A DNA stretch of 64,000 bases from Archegozetes longisetosus (Eukaryota > Arthropoda > Arachnida > Sarcoptiformes > Trhypochthoniidae), in NCBI GenBank assembly GCA_018873245.2, contig JAEMBT020000001.1, positions 8,206,220-8,270,219 of the forward strand, written 5' to 3'. The position numbers were made by a program, and so were the translations under genes. Positions 12,317-23,979 of the stretch are shown here, piece after piece. The notes below the pieces were generated by a model that ran no database searches, was not told the origin of the DNA, and worked only from the letters and a program-made list of their open reading frames with translations. Each line of letters starts with the position of its first letter. The stretch's first letter is position 1.

Positions 12317-13556
12317 ATATGTCATTAATAAGACCTAAAATTGTGGGATTTACCAACTTTCTTAAATAAGTTTTAAATGATGGAAAATTTTAGATGTGAA
12401 TTTAATATGAAAAACAAATGAAATAAGAGTTATTTGATGTTGCTATAAATCAAATTCTCACTGTTAATCTCATTTCCACATTAAAATCCCAATTTTTGAT
12501 TAAATCTCAAACATTTAGAAACTATTGAGTCATTAAAAAGTTAAAGGAAATCTGAATGTACCATATTTAGAAAATTTCAATCACATCATTTCAAGGAATC
12601 CTAATATAATTAAATTTATGAGTGAAACCAACTACTATGATCACCGGTGTTTGACAAAATATGCTCCTCTTGTATCTGTCGAAGTCGAAATGATTTTCTT
12701 TTATAAAAAGATTTTAGCTGATGACAGACAAAGCTACGGGTTTTATACCTTTTTTGACTGAGAACCAGAGTTTCTTTTATCATGGGGGGGGGGATAAGGT
12801 ATATTTTTTAGTTTTATCATAAGTTGCCAAATGGTAAATAAACTATTCGAAAAATATTCAATGATTTCACGTCTTTTTATTGGGACTTTCATATAGTTCT
12901 ATTTTTTCTGGGTTTTGCAGCTTTAACCAAACTCTCATTTTTAATGACTGAGGTCTGAAGGTTGTAATGCTAAAAATAAGTACTTTTAGTTGGAAAATGG
13001 GACTTAATATTAGACAAAAATGGGATTATTATGGGTCTAAAATTTATAAATAATTTTATCGAATTTATCAAAATTACGATTTTGGGCTAAAAATTGATCA
13101 TAGTTAATTACATTTAACTTTTCGATGTCGATTCACACACATTTTGTCTGTCATCGACCAAAATCTTTTTATAAGAGAAAATCATTTCGACTTCGACAGA
13201 TACAAGAGGAGCATATTTTGTCAAACACCGGTGATCATAGTAGTTGGTTTCACTCATAAATTTAATTATATTAGGATTCCTTGAAATGATGTGATTGAAA
13301 TTTTCTATATATGGTACATTCAGATTTCCTTTAACTTTTTAATGACTCAATAGTTTCTAAATGTTTGAGATTTAATCAAAAATTGGGATTTTAATGTGGA
13401 AATGAGACTAGCAGTGAGAATTTGATTTATAGCAACATCAAATAACTCTTATTTCATTTGTTTTTCATATTAAATTCACATCTAGAATCTCTCATCATTT
13501 AAGGCTTATTTTTAAAAAGTGGTAAATCCTACAACTTTCAGGCCTTAATTATCATA
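12317..13556. repeat. Long inverted repeat (two arms of about 415 bp, 409-bp spacer)
   Basis: The left arm, 12317-12732, is the near-exact reverse complement of the right arm, 13142-13556. Shared blocks include GATCACCGGTGTTTGACAAA, CCTCTTGTATCTGTCGAAGT and AATCCCAATTTTTGATTAAA. Differences are scattered single bases and a few small indels, estimated below 10 percent by eye. The spacer holds the second copy of the direct repeat at 11878-12058 and a G-run. No transposase is present. It is either a foldback transposon or a locus able to give a long hairpin transcript. Confidence 0.75.
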
Positions 13557-15752
13557 TATCTAATGAAAAATAAAAGCAGAAAATTGTCAACTTTTTCAAA
13601 TCGAAGGTAACACAAATTAATGTCAACTTAAATCGAGAGGTTCTCTCTATTTCAACTGATAAGTTGTAGTTCAGCGACTGATCGAAATAGTACTAATGAT
13701 AAATATTTTATTCCGTACAGTGAACTGGTTCAGTAAAATTTTTGAAAGTCTTGCATTAAAGTATATACAAGGCGATAAATATTCAAATATGCATTTGATA
13801 TTATCAATCCATATTTACGTGTAATTATTCATAATGGGTGAAAAAATTGATTAATATGTGTATTATTTGATTACACGTTTGGCCATAATTTAGTACATAT
13901 TTTATTTTGTCTAGACAATTTTTTTCTCAATAGTACACAAATATGTCCACATTTTGTGTTCTAGTTCAAAACTCATTTTCATTATTCAATTGAGAGCTTC
14001 CGTTTTTATAAATGATTAGTTGTAAAAGCAATAGCTTAATAATTAAAATAATTGCTTCCCTTAAACAAAAGCTACCAAACTATGTAACACAATTCATAAT
14101 GAATACAATATTCGAACCCTCAAAAAATAATTATCACTTATTACATAGTTAACGAAGCATTACATCAGACGATTATAAGATTAAATGATAGTTATAAAGA
14201 AATGTCATATCTTGCAAGAGAGAAAAGAAAGTAATTTGCAACACAATTTTTGGTTTTAATCCTCATCAGAAAACTCATTTATCATGTGCAGCCAAATTCA
14301 TACTTTTCATCAAATCAAACAACATTGTAATATTCATCAGGTTTTCATTGATGAAGATTTTTATATTTCATCCAATGATGAAAATTTAGACAAAGATTTA
14401 GGAATTCATGGCTGGATGTGGATTATTTGTATTTTTCTCTCAACTTTCGTTCTCAAATATATTGTTGAAGGTCTGAGCAATCAACGTTTATAATCATGTT
14501 TTGTAAATAAAATCAAATTTTTAATCACTTTTGTTAAAAAATTTGTATAAAATTTCGTCAAACTATTACTCAATTGTATTATATTTTTTGAAGGCTTATT
14601 TATTTTATTGTTTGCTAGATCTTTGGTTGTGATAATAAGGTTAAAATATAAAAAACAGTTTTTACGACACAAGACTTTGAATTTCTATGTAATCAAAGTT
14701 AACAATAAATCATTTATTGAGAACAAGTTTTTGACTCTTAAGGCACTTTAATTAGTTTTGATGTCAAAAAAGGTCTTCATTTAATGTTTAAAATTCATAA
14801 AAGAGAAAAAATAAGGATCTGGAGCAGTAATAAGAAAATTTTGACTTTAATTCTTATGCTCTCAATTAATTTTTAGGAATCAGCAAATATATTATTATAG
14901 TTATTATCAAAAATGTTGGTTGCATTTGAAATTTTACATAATCCGGAAATATGATGAAAACCTGAGTATATGTTACAAAATTATTGATAGTCCCCTTGAA
15001 GCTTAATTTTTGTCCACATTTATAAAATACATCCCATACGTTATATTAATTTAGTACAATTGTAGATTGGGTATTCGTTTCGTATGATTAAAATCGTGTT
15101 TTTGTTATAACTTGAGAATGCAATGAATCAAAAACTTAATTTGAAGTTATAAGTTAAACTATCTCTTAATATGTTATAATATAGTATGATACCCCAATAA
15201 CCAATGATATGAACTTGACTTATCCTGAAGATATGACTTTTATGGGTAAACAATGAGAGCTCTAAAAATTGAAAGCGTACACACTTTACACCTACTTGAT
15301 TAAATAAACACTCAATAGAAATATTTTGGTCATATTCATTTATTTTAAACAGAATCAATCAAATTGTGTCACCACAGTGTTACTGCAATTGTTAAAGATT
15401 TCCATGAAAACTTAGATAAATAACAATTGAAATCTATCAGATGATTGTGATATTGAGTTTATCAAATATTGCATTTGTGAGTCAATTATAAAAGACTAAC
15501 AATTGTTTTAAGTGCACATAAATATGGGATATCTAAAGCTTGAGGCATTTATCTTTAGAAGATCATCGATTAACTAAAATAAAAAACATTCAATACAAAG
15601 CTTCGTTTATATATTTCAATTGTATTTGTGAAGCTTTAGCAAAATATGGATAATTAGTTATACTATTGTTCTCATATTTTATACAACTCAAACTTTCACT
15701 TAAGCAATATTTCATTTAATACAATGTTTAAACAAAATAATTGACTAAATAG
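13557..15752. other. AT-rich intergenic region upstream of the SLC46-like gene
   Basis: No gene can be supported. A 69-codon plus-strand frame at 14284-14493 contains one hydrophobic segment (WMWIICIFLSTFVLKYIV) after an acidic stretch, but lacks a family match and a splice context, so it is only a weak candidate for a small membrane protein. Confidence 0.45.
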
Positions 15753-18139
15753 TTGAAAGTTGAAATTTTTGGGCTTAAATTTGAATTAAAAATGAATCTT
15801 TCGTTTAAAATGCTTCTGAATCTTCGAGTAGAGCCATATCTACTCCTAATAATGCTGTCTTATTCTGTCCGTTCAGTAACGGACAACCAGATAATTCAGG
15901 ACAAAATTTGTAAATATGAAAAATATAAACCTGATGAATTTTGTTTAAGGCTATCGAAAATTAGTGAAGATTCTGGTGATTCCGAAGATGATATAAGAAC
16001 TAAATCTGATATTTTGATAGAAGCAGCACAATTTCAGATATATAACATGGCTCTGGCTTTTTTGCCATCAGTTTTTGTGTGTCTTTTCTTGGGTTCCTGG
16101 TGTGACAATTATATTCATGGAAGAAAAATTTTATTGATTTATTCCTCATTTGGGATCACTTTGGAATCTCTCATCAGAATTTATATGTCTATTAGATTTA
16201 GTTTGGGTATGAATTCTGTTTTAGTATTTCATATTATCAAAGATCTTCAGCCAATTATCTTACATTTACTGCTTTTGACTATGTTTAAACAAAAATAGTC
16301 ACTAAAACTTCGCTATAATGAAACAAATGCTGAGCTTCTTTTAAGGTTCAGCTAAATGAGATTTCACTATAGTTTTATTGTGAAATTCGAGCTTTAGTGG
16401 AAAAATTCTATTATTTCTCTCTTGAAATTCGTTTTAATTTTATACACAAAACGTTTCAGACGTTCCAATATTATATCGAATTTCAGCCTCCCATCCAACT
16501 ATTTTTGTGTTTGCATAAAAATATAATTTTCACAATATAAAATACAAGCTTTGTTCAATAGATTACAAGTATTATTTACTATCATCACTTCCCTCGGCTC
16601 TGGGCGCGGGTTTGGGCACTTGTTTTACGGCAATATTCAGTTATATTCCGGCTACGACTCCACACAATATAAGACCTATTCGTTTTATGTTTGTCGAAGT
16701 AGTCACATTCTTGGCACAGCCACTTTCCGGAGTTCTGGGTGGATATCTTCTAAATACTGTCAGATATTGGAAAATGGAACCTATAGGAAAAAACGGGCAA
16801 CTGTTGAATTATCCGCTTGTATTCATAGCTAGTCTAGTTTTCAGCGTTCTCTCATTCTTTTGGGCCATATTTTTAGTCGATGAAACCAGAGATAAACAGC
16901 AGTTGGAAAAGTTCGATGTTAAGAAAGCTTATGAGGATATGTATGTCCCCAAGAATGGACAGCCCAGACCTCTTCCAAGAACTGTAATCGAAAAGAAACC
17001 AAAGAAAAGTCCGATACTTATGCTGTTTGATTGTGGTATAAAACTTTTTTCTCGATCTGAGTACTAGATATCAACAGTTATTAATTTGAATTTTTAGGCA
17101 ATATTAAGGACATAATAAAAACATGCACTAAAAAGCGCAAGAATAAAGCCCGAAAGCAGTTATGGCTATTAATATTTTCACTGGTTTTTTACCTGATATC
17201 ACATATCGGACCACTATTTGTAATGTACCCGTTTGCCGAAAAAGTTTACTTATGGAATTCATCAGAATTCAGTTATTTTAATTCTGGGGCCAGTTTAGTC
17301 AACTCTATCGGTAAACATTCTCTTTGTCAAAACTTCTAAACTGAGGATAATTTTTTCAAAAAGGAACTGTTCTCGCAACTATAATATTGAAAAACTGTTT
17401 AAAATGAGCAACATACCATTAGCTATTATTGGCATAAGTGCTTATTTTATTGGTAGTATTTTGAGGGGAACTATTCTGAACTTATATGGGTATTATACAG
17501 CAGCAGCTGTTGGCTCGATAGGTAATGTATTCATAAGATAAGAAACATTTTCGCAGAAAAGGCGTAAGAGTGCTACATTTGTCTAGATTAGAAAAATCGT
17601 TATATACATTTTAGTCATAATGCATGAAACATTCAAAAAATTCTAGAAAATAGGCTTAAGTATAATATTGATCAATATGACACCTACGTCCTTGTTTCTA
17701 AATTTCAATATTTGTGGTAATAATTTTGATTATCATTTAAGGCGCAATTGCAAACGTTGGAATGCGATCACATTTATCCGTGATTATAGATAAGGATGAA
17801 CTGGGAAAAGTCTTCAGTATGATTGGATCACTGGACGCAACGACTCCATTGATCGCTAATGTGATCTTTACGCTTATATTCACTAGAACATTGGACATTT
17901 ACCCTGGAATTGTCTTTGAAGCGACTGCCGCTATGCTTTTTATCCCATTGTTTGTACTATTTTGGATTGATATTAACTGTGATAATAATCCAGATAATAC
18001 TGATAGCGAAAGGAAGAATAGAACTAATAGTGAGCCTAAACAGAAAGTCATTGTGAGCTCGAATAATAAAGCAACCGAACCTTTAACTTACAGGACAACT
18101 CATGGCGGATCAAAAACCAGAATGACTACCGAACTGTAA
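15753..18139 (+). CDS. SLC46-type major facilitator transporter
   Basis: Five exons with matching phases: 15753-16206, 16562-17035, 17098-17310, 17364-17521 and 17742-18139. An alternative start is the ATG at 15792. The first exon gives an N-terminal membrane segment (LRVEPYLLLIMLSYSVRSVT), a loop with cysteines, then FLPSVFVCLFLGSWCDN and a HGRKILLI loop. The second gives LLSSLPSALGAGLGTCFTAI and a FVEVVTFLAQPLSGVLGGYLL helix, a classic SLC46 (proton-coupled folate transporter family) pattern. A basic cytoplasmic loop (VIEKKPKKSP, then TKKRKNKARK) separates the two six-helix halves. The last exon contains RSHLSVIIDKDELGKVFSMI, also typical. In animals this family carries folates, heme-related compounds or muropeptides; the substrate here cannot be told. 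The gene looks intact. A tiny TIR element sits in its first intron. Confidence 0.86.
16300..16384. mobile_element. About 85-bp mini-element with pogo-like ends in an SLC46-like intron
   Basis: The left end CACTAAAACTTCGCTATAAT and the inverted right end (CACAATAAAACTATAGTGAA read on the minus strand) resemble the pogo-type ends seen in the NUDT19-like intron. There is almost no internal sequence. Confidence 0.4.
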
Positions 18140-20471
18140 CTAAACTCATTTTTGAACTGATTATTCATTATTCGTTTGTTAAATTACTAAATAGAAGATA
18201 AAAATTAAATTAATTAATTAAAAAGTGGTATTTTATTCCTTTAAGTCAATTCAATTAGGGATCAACTTTGATTTAATTAAGGTTTATTGAAGAATTTCAT
18301 TCTAACAATAAATTACTCGCAGAAAAATAATAACTAAAATTACATATTGGAGCATCATATCTGTTTATGAGATCAAGTGTTCGGTTGAAAATAGCTAATA
18401 ACTAAGTTTTAGATTCTTGAAGCGGCCAATGGTCAGTTTTAAGTGATCAGAATTCTCTAACGGTCACTTTCGGGTCAAATAGTCTCTAACAACATTGTTC
18501 TGAAGCCTTACAATATGCATAACTATTGTAATAGAGCAATTACATGCATTTCATAGCACTTGAGCAGGATTACATCACATAAATTCTCATCACCTCAATA
18601 ATTCGAAGTTTCGAATTCGTCAAGGTTTGAAGTATCTTAATACGTATTGCGTTGAATATACAGAAAAAGAATTGCGGATATTAGAATGCATTTAAATGTA
18701 AAACCCTCAGAGATCCATACAGTTTAATTCGGAAAAGCGTTGAACTTAATCACATACTGATATATTCAATTTGTGCTGATTTTCATCTGTCTTGTACCAA
18801 AAATTACTGAAAAGTAATTTGCAAGAATCTTTTATCAAAACTGAGATAAGAACCTCATTCTTGGCTAACATAATCTCTTATCTATTACTAACCCCTAGAC
18901 TGACAAGACTAATTATGAAATCTATCGACGGGTACCAGACCCTCCCGAATTCGAACAATGTCTCCCATCTTCGGATCTGTATTCAATTGGGAGGCAATTA
19001 CTCCCCTATTCAAAGAATACTTGAAATAATCCTAAAAATTCATTTTTCTATCTGATCTTTGACTTTTTCTGAAAATAGTTGTAGGAAAAATTTGTTAAAA
19101 CAAGCTTTGAGAAACATTTTTTGATGGAATCTCTCAATCAAAATTGATACACTGTTGAATTTTCATTCCATTGAAATTTTAAGCAGAAAAAGTTAAAATG
19201 GTTTTGTAAAATTAACAATTAAATATAGAGAATTTCTGGTCGTAGATTTGGATTCTTCGCTAAAAATTATATATAGTTTGATAGCTTAATACCATAATCT
19301 GAAATATTGCTTATTTTTCACTGCTGATTAAGCATTCGCTTAATTTTCTTACAACAAAATGGTACCAAAATTAACAATTCAAGTAAATCTTTGATAGATT
19401 AAAAGAAAATTAAAGATCTAGTTATATCGAACCAATCCAATGAGATTGACCAAATTTTCTTACTCGATATATAATTTTCAGCATGGAATCAATATAAGAA
19501 ATCTATTTTATCTGTTATAGTCCCTATCTGGATGGCGAGGCAACAGTTTAACATAGCCCTTATAAATAGTATCCTATCAAGTCGCCAAACACTTGATAAT
19601 CTTGAACAAATCTTCCCGAGCTGCTATTCTCATGTGTCTCTCGAAATGAAAATTTCTTACCTTGAGAGAAATCTTCGGGAATATTGAATAGTAAGCTCAA
19701 GGCATTAAAAAGTACTAGGTTGTTCGATAAGTTCTTGTGCATATTGCATGGGCCATTACAGCTCTGTTTTTACGCAATGAGTTATGTAATTGCCTTCACC
19801 CTTTCACATGATCACTTCATTTTTAAATATTTCAATCAAAGTTTCTCTTACATGTAATAATGGCAAAATTTAATTTGAAAACTTTATTGACTGACTTCGA
19901 ACAGCGATCTTCCATTAGAAATTGGTACCTTGCTCGACCTACGATGCCTTTCATTCTAAAGCTACCTAATCGATAAAGAGGAAGACGACTAATTAATAGC
20001 CTGTTTTGAACAGGTTTTTGTAATCTATTTATTCAATATTTTGATCGTTAGAATAGTATAAATCAAATAATTACGTGAATAAAATCTGAAATAATGATAA
20101 AATAATAAGGTTTTGAGAGATTACAAGCTTAAATTCAATCTTAATCAGAAATTGAAGATTTTATTTAATTGTAACCTCTTGAATGAAAATTATTTTTCAT
20201 TCATTTTGCAGCAAATAAGTCTTTAATGATCCGCCACCCAATCTGAGCCGTCGGCTGTTGCACTGAGAATGGCCTGCAACCATATTCAACCCATAGAAAA
20301 TTACCCATGAGACAAACGTTAGGAAGCACTGATCTAAAATATTCTATTTTAACAAACATAAATTGCTCAAAAACTGACAAATTCAAGTTATTTAATTTAC
20401 ATAAAATCTTGTGAATCTAAATAAAACCAATCTTCGAATAATTACTTTTGTTATTGATCGAAGTGTTTCCT
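18140..20471. other. Intergenic region between two converging genes; mariner end at 19713
   Basis: The 3' regions of the SLC46-like gene (plus) and neverland (minus) face each other here. At 19713 the sequence CTAGGTTGTTCGATAAGTTC matches the style of mariner irritans-type terminal repeats; no partner end or transposase was seen. Open frames near 18792 and 20201 have no family motif and are not called. Confidence 0.4.
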
Positions 20472-22468
20472 CTACCATTCCATTCGTCTGTGAATATTAT
20501 CAGAATAGAATTGTTTGAACCAACGCCTGAACTTGACTAGAGGCTTTTCATTCTTAGTAAAAACAGGTTTTTTCACAAACTTCTTGTTATTCCAAATAAC
20601 AATATCGCGTTCGAGCTAGTATTTTATAAATCTTCAATTAATGTAATTTTTCATTAGAAAATATGTTATACGATACAGTATAACTTTGTTTAACTAGCTC
20701 AGTTTTCGAACAGGCTATTACTGCAATACGTACCATTCTAGCTTCGCCACTGAGTAGAAGTTTTGAGAATAATAAAGCCCTAAATGAAGTATCAGTATAA
20801 CAATAGTGAATAACTCTATTCTTATTGGGCCCTAAAGGAGTGAGTGTTTGAATGAGAGTTCCAGTGATTCCGCCTAAAAAAGGTGACGTAAAATTCAAGT
20901 GTACACATGCGGGGCCTATTTGTTGAACTATTAAATTCATCACAATTAAAGTGTAGCCAAATAATATGAATTTCGTATCCAAGGTCATCATTGCTATGTG
21001 TTGGTCAGGTTCAGAACATGGCCACCAGTTCGCAATCCACTCGAAGTATAAATATTTCGAAATTAGATCATAAAATGGAAATTTATTTAGAATAGTGCCC
21101 AAAAAGGTTGCCGGTTTGTGTAATTCTTTAAGATGTGCCACATCTGCACCATTTTCAGGGATTTCCTTAAAATTTGATGATTTAAAGTCAATATTCTGAG
21201 TCTTATAACATGATTTGTAAAAAAGATAAAATTCTTCGGCTTCTATTCAAATTGGGTGTAGCATTATTGTAAATCACGCACATGTTTCCGCTTATATAAG
21301 ATTTAACTAATAGAGATAAAGGCAGATCTAACCCAAATTTAAGTTTATACAGTATAATCTCAGGGCGTGATTTGCAACAATACTACACCTAATCCGAAGC
21401 AAAGACAAATTTTCTTTTGATTCTCTTCTAATTGTATTGTAAGCACCAATGTGTGAAGAAAATTTAGAATTTTTGTTCATGGTTTCATCATATTGCACTA
21501 CAAGCTAACAGTTAAGATATTCAGTAAGTAAAGATTCCGCTAAAAATTTTTTGAGCATAAGATTTCTTTCAGTCTATTGAAAGCATAAGTAAATTAAAGT
21601 TCATAATAACTTAATGATATTAAAGCTACTCTCAGAGATTCTATAATTAAAAATAAATTTTTACCTGAAGATGACAATTAACAATATGTTCAGTTCTCCC
21701 CCTATAAATCCATTTTGAGTCTTCGATCTCTTGTATTTTGATTGGAAACCAGTTAGGCGTTTGTCTCTCAGAGTGATGCCAAACAAAAATAAAGCCATTG
21801 ATTTCCATACTGTCCCACACTCTTATGCGTGCATTTGGTAAACTAGATTCAGTGGCTTAAAACCAAAAAATCAAAATTTTTCAATAGTTTAACTCAACTT
21901 TACTTCCGCTCACAATCTAGTCCTGGGACAGAAACGACTAATCCATCTCTTCCCCTAAAAGTCCATCCATGAAACGGGCATCTAACACAATCTTGACCGC
22001 AATCATTGGTAACTCTACCGCCGACACCGAGATTTGCTCCCAAATGAGGGCAGAAGGCATCCATAACATAGACTTTACCAGAAGCTCCTCTGAAAACTGC
22101 TAATTCATAGCCAAAAGCAATGACAGGTTTTATTTGATTTTCTTTTAAAACTCTTGATTCTAGTACTGGAATCCATCCGTTCGGATAATGAGGCGGTAAC
22201 TCATTCATATTATTGCAGGTTTTTATATTATTTTTATTAAACGTGACTTCACTCATGTCCTGAGTATAGAAAAACTGATATTAAATTTGAATTTATTTTT
22301 CAAAAGTGCGATTACCACAACTATATCCATAGGTGAGAAGAAACTATAGGCTCCATAAATGAGAAAAGTTGTTATTAATGTGGTGATGAAAAAAAATAAT
22401 AATTGGTCATAACTTAATTCATAGATTAAAAATGCAAAAAAATTGAGAGTAGAGTCATTGAAATTCAT
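20472..22468 (-). CDS. nvd: Neverland-type cholesterol 7-desaturase (Rieske oxygenase)
   Basis: Five exons, all in phase: 22316-22468, 21914-22259, 21665-21855, 20734-21165 and 20472-20615, giving 421 aa. Neverland/DAF-36 converts cholesterol to 7-dehydrocholesterol, the first step of ecdysteroid synthesis. Residues about 20-45 form a membrane anchor (LLFFFITTLITTFLIYGAY). The Rieske cluster is complete: FCPHLGANLGVGG (Cys121, His123) and VRCPFHGWTFRG (Cys145, His148). The mononuclear iron site is complete: EIPENGADVAHLKELH with Asp238, His241 and His246. Other family landmarks are YPNGWIPVLESR, RIRVWDSMEINGFIFVWHH, TPLGPNKNRVIH and, in the last exon, LERDIVIWNNKKFVKKP. The first intron is only 56 bases. 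The third exon is joined through a GTGAGC donor inside the codon after GLD. The gene looks fully functional. Confidence 0.94.
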
Positions 22469-23267
22469 TTCTGATAAAATTTTAAAAGTAAATATTTGAT
22501 TAAATTATCAATCGATCCAAATTTTCATGTTTCATTCAACGTTTCACGTACAAATTCATTTATATGATCAAGTGTTACTTCTATCTTAAATCTTCAAATA
22601 AAAGTAACATTAAGTTTGATTAACAAATTCAAAGTGGTATTTTGAAATAGAAGAAATATGAAAGTGAAAAAAGACTATATATGAATTGAGCCCAAAGTCA
22701 AAAGCAATAAATGAGTGCAAACTGATTTAATAGGTATCAAAGCTAGAAAAAATAAAGTAGTGATCGTGAAACTGATAAGTTTTGCAACAGATTAGTATCA
22801 CTTAGTTAGATTTTTAGTTTGAAATTCAAAGTACGTGCAAAGCACGAATTTATTAAAATATGTATTGAGAAAATTATGCGAGTTACGAAATTATGTGAGT
22901 TACGAAATTTATCATCTATCACTCAAGACCTACTAACATGATCCCTAATTTTATAAATGCTTTTGCTAAATATAATGGCAATTATTGGTTGAAAATTTAT
23001 CGATCACTAAGCTCTAAATATGAACTTTCAATGGTTTTAATACCTTCATAGTTATTTCTTGTCAATCTTTAGAGTTTCTACTGTTTGAAAGTGTGTTTCA
23101 CTTTTTTCAGTAGCGTAATCAATGCTATGATTTTTAATACTATTAATTGGAGTATAAACAATAGATAACCTAGTTAAGCAAGATAAACTGCTTGATAACT
23201 TCTATGCTAAAAGTTGTTTACGAATTCATTTGAAAATGTTTATATAATAAAACCTTATTCTTTCATA
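22469..23267. promoter_or_regulatory. Upstream region of neverland
   Basis: No gene is visible in these 800 bases. They lie 5' of the minus-strand neverland start and should hold its promoter. No motif was recognised with confidence. Confidence 0.3.
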
Positions 23268-23979
23268 CAGGGCTCTTTTTAAGTACCTTCAATTTTAAAA
23301 TTTGAATTACTCAAAAACTACACAAGATAATTTCATGAAATAAAAAGTATTTTATTCAGTAAAGTATATCATTAATTAATTAAGTTCTCAAAATGCTTGC
23401 CCTCAATTGTAACCAAGTGTTGCATCCGAGTCAAAAAATTGTCAATTGAGTCATGTCTTGTCTGCTCTGTAATTGATTGGATGACTTCAGTGATGCGCTC
23501 CTGTAGCTGTTCCAGATCCTCAATGTCTGTTTAATACACTTTATCTTTGATGTAACTCCAAAGAAAAAAGTCACAGACGTTGATGTCCGCTGAATATGGG
23601 GGCCAATTAATGCCCCTCCTGTGTGCCACTCTGAGTCCAGACCAATGATTCGGTCACCAAATACTTCTGCGATCGGTTCTCATGCGTGCGATGCGGTCTC
23701 GCACCATCTTGTTGGAACCAGTGAATCTGGAACAGCTACAGGAGCGCATCACTGAAGTCATCCAATCAATTACAGAGCAGACAAGATATGAGTCAATTGA
23801 CAATTTTTTGATTCGGGTGCAACACTTGGTTACAATTGAGGGCAAGCATTTTGAGAACTTAATTAATTAATGCTATACTTTACTGAATAAAATACTTTTT
23901 ATTTCATGAAATTATCTTGTGTAGTTTTTGTGTAATTCAAATTTTAAAATTGAAGGTACTTAAAAAGAGCCCTGTATAT
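23268..23979. mobile_element. Mariner-like element present as an inverted duplication of its 3' half
   Basis: Two arms, 23268-23519 and about 23728-23979, are near-perfect reverse complements and end in CAGGGCTCTTTTTAAGTACC, with TA on both outer sides. On the minus strand 23395-23728 reads, with frame changes, HWFQQDGARPHRT, then WPPYSADINVCDFFLW, then DIEDLEQLQERITEVIQSI, the catalytic and C-terminal parts of a mariner-type DD(34)D transposase. The plus-strand arm (23731-23870) encodes the same C-terminus again. Two 3' halves are thus joined head to head with a single central segment. Such a structure can form a hairpin but cannot encode an active enzyme. Confidence 0.78.

Noticed and set aside
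14284-14493. Small membrane protein candidate
   Set aside because: One hydrophobic segment only; not distinguishable from chance in AT-rich sequence.
18792-19055. 87-codon plus-strand open frame
   Set aside because: No recognisable motif and no conserved neighbour.
20201-20386. 61-codon minus-strand open frame after neverland
   Set aside because: Neverland ends cleanly at 20472 with its usual C-terminus, so this is not an extra exon.
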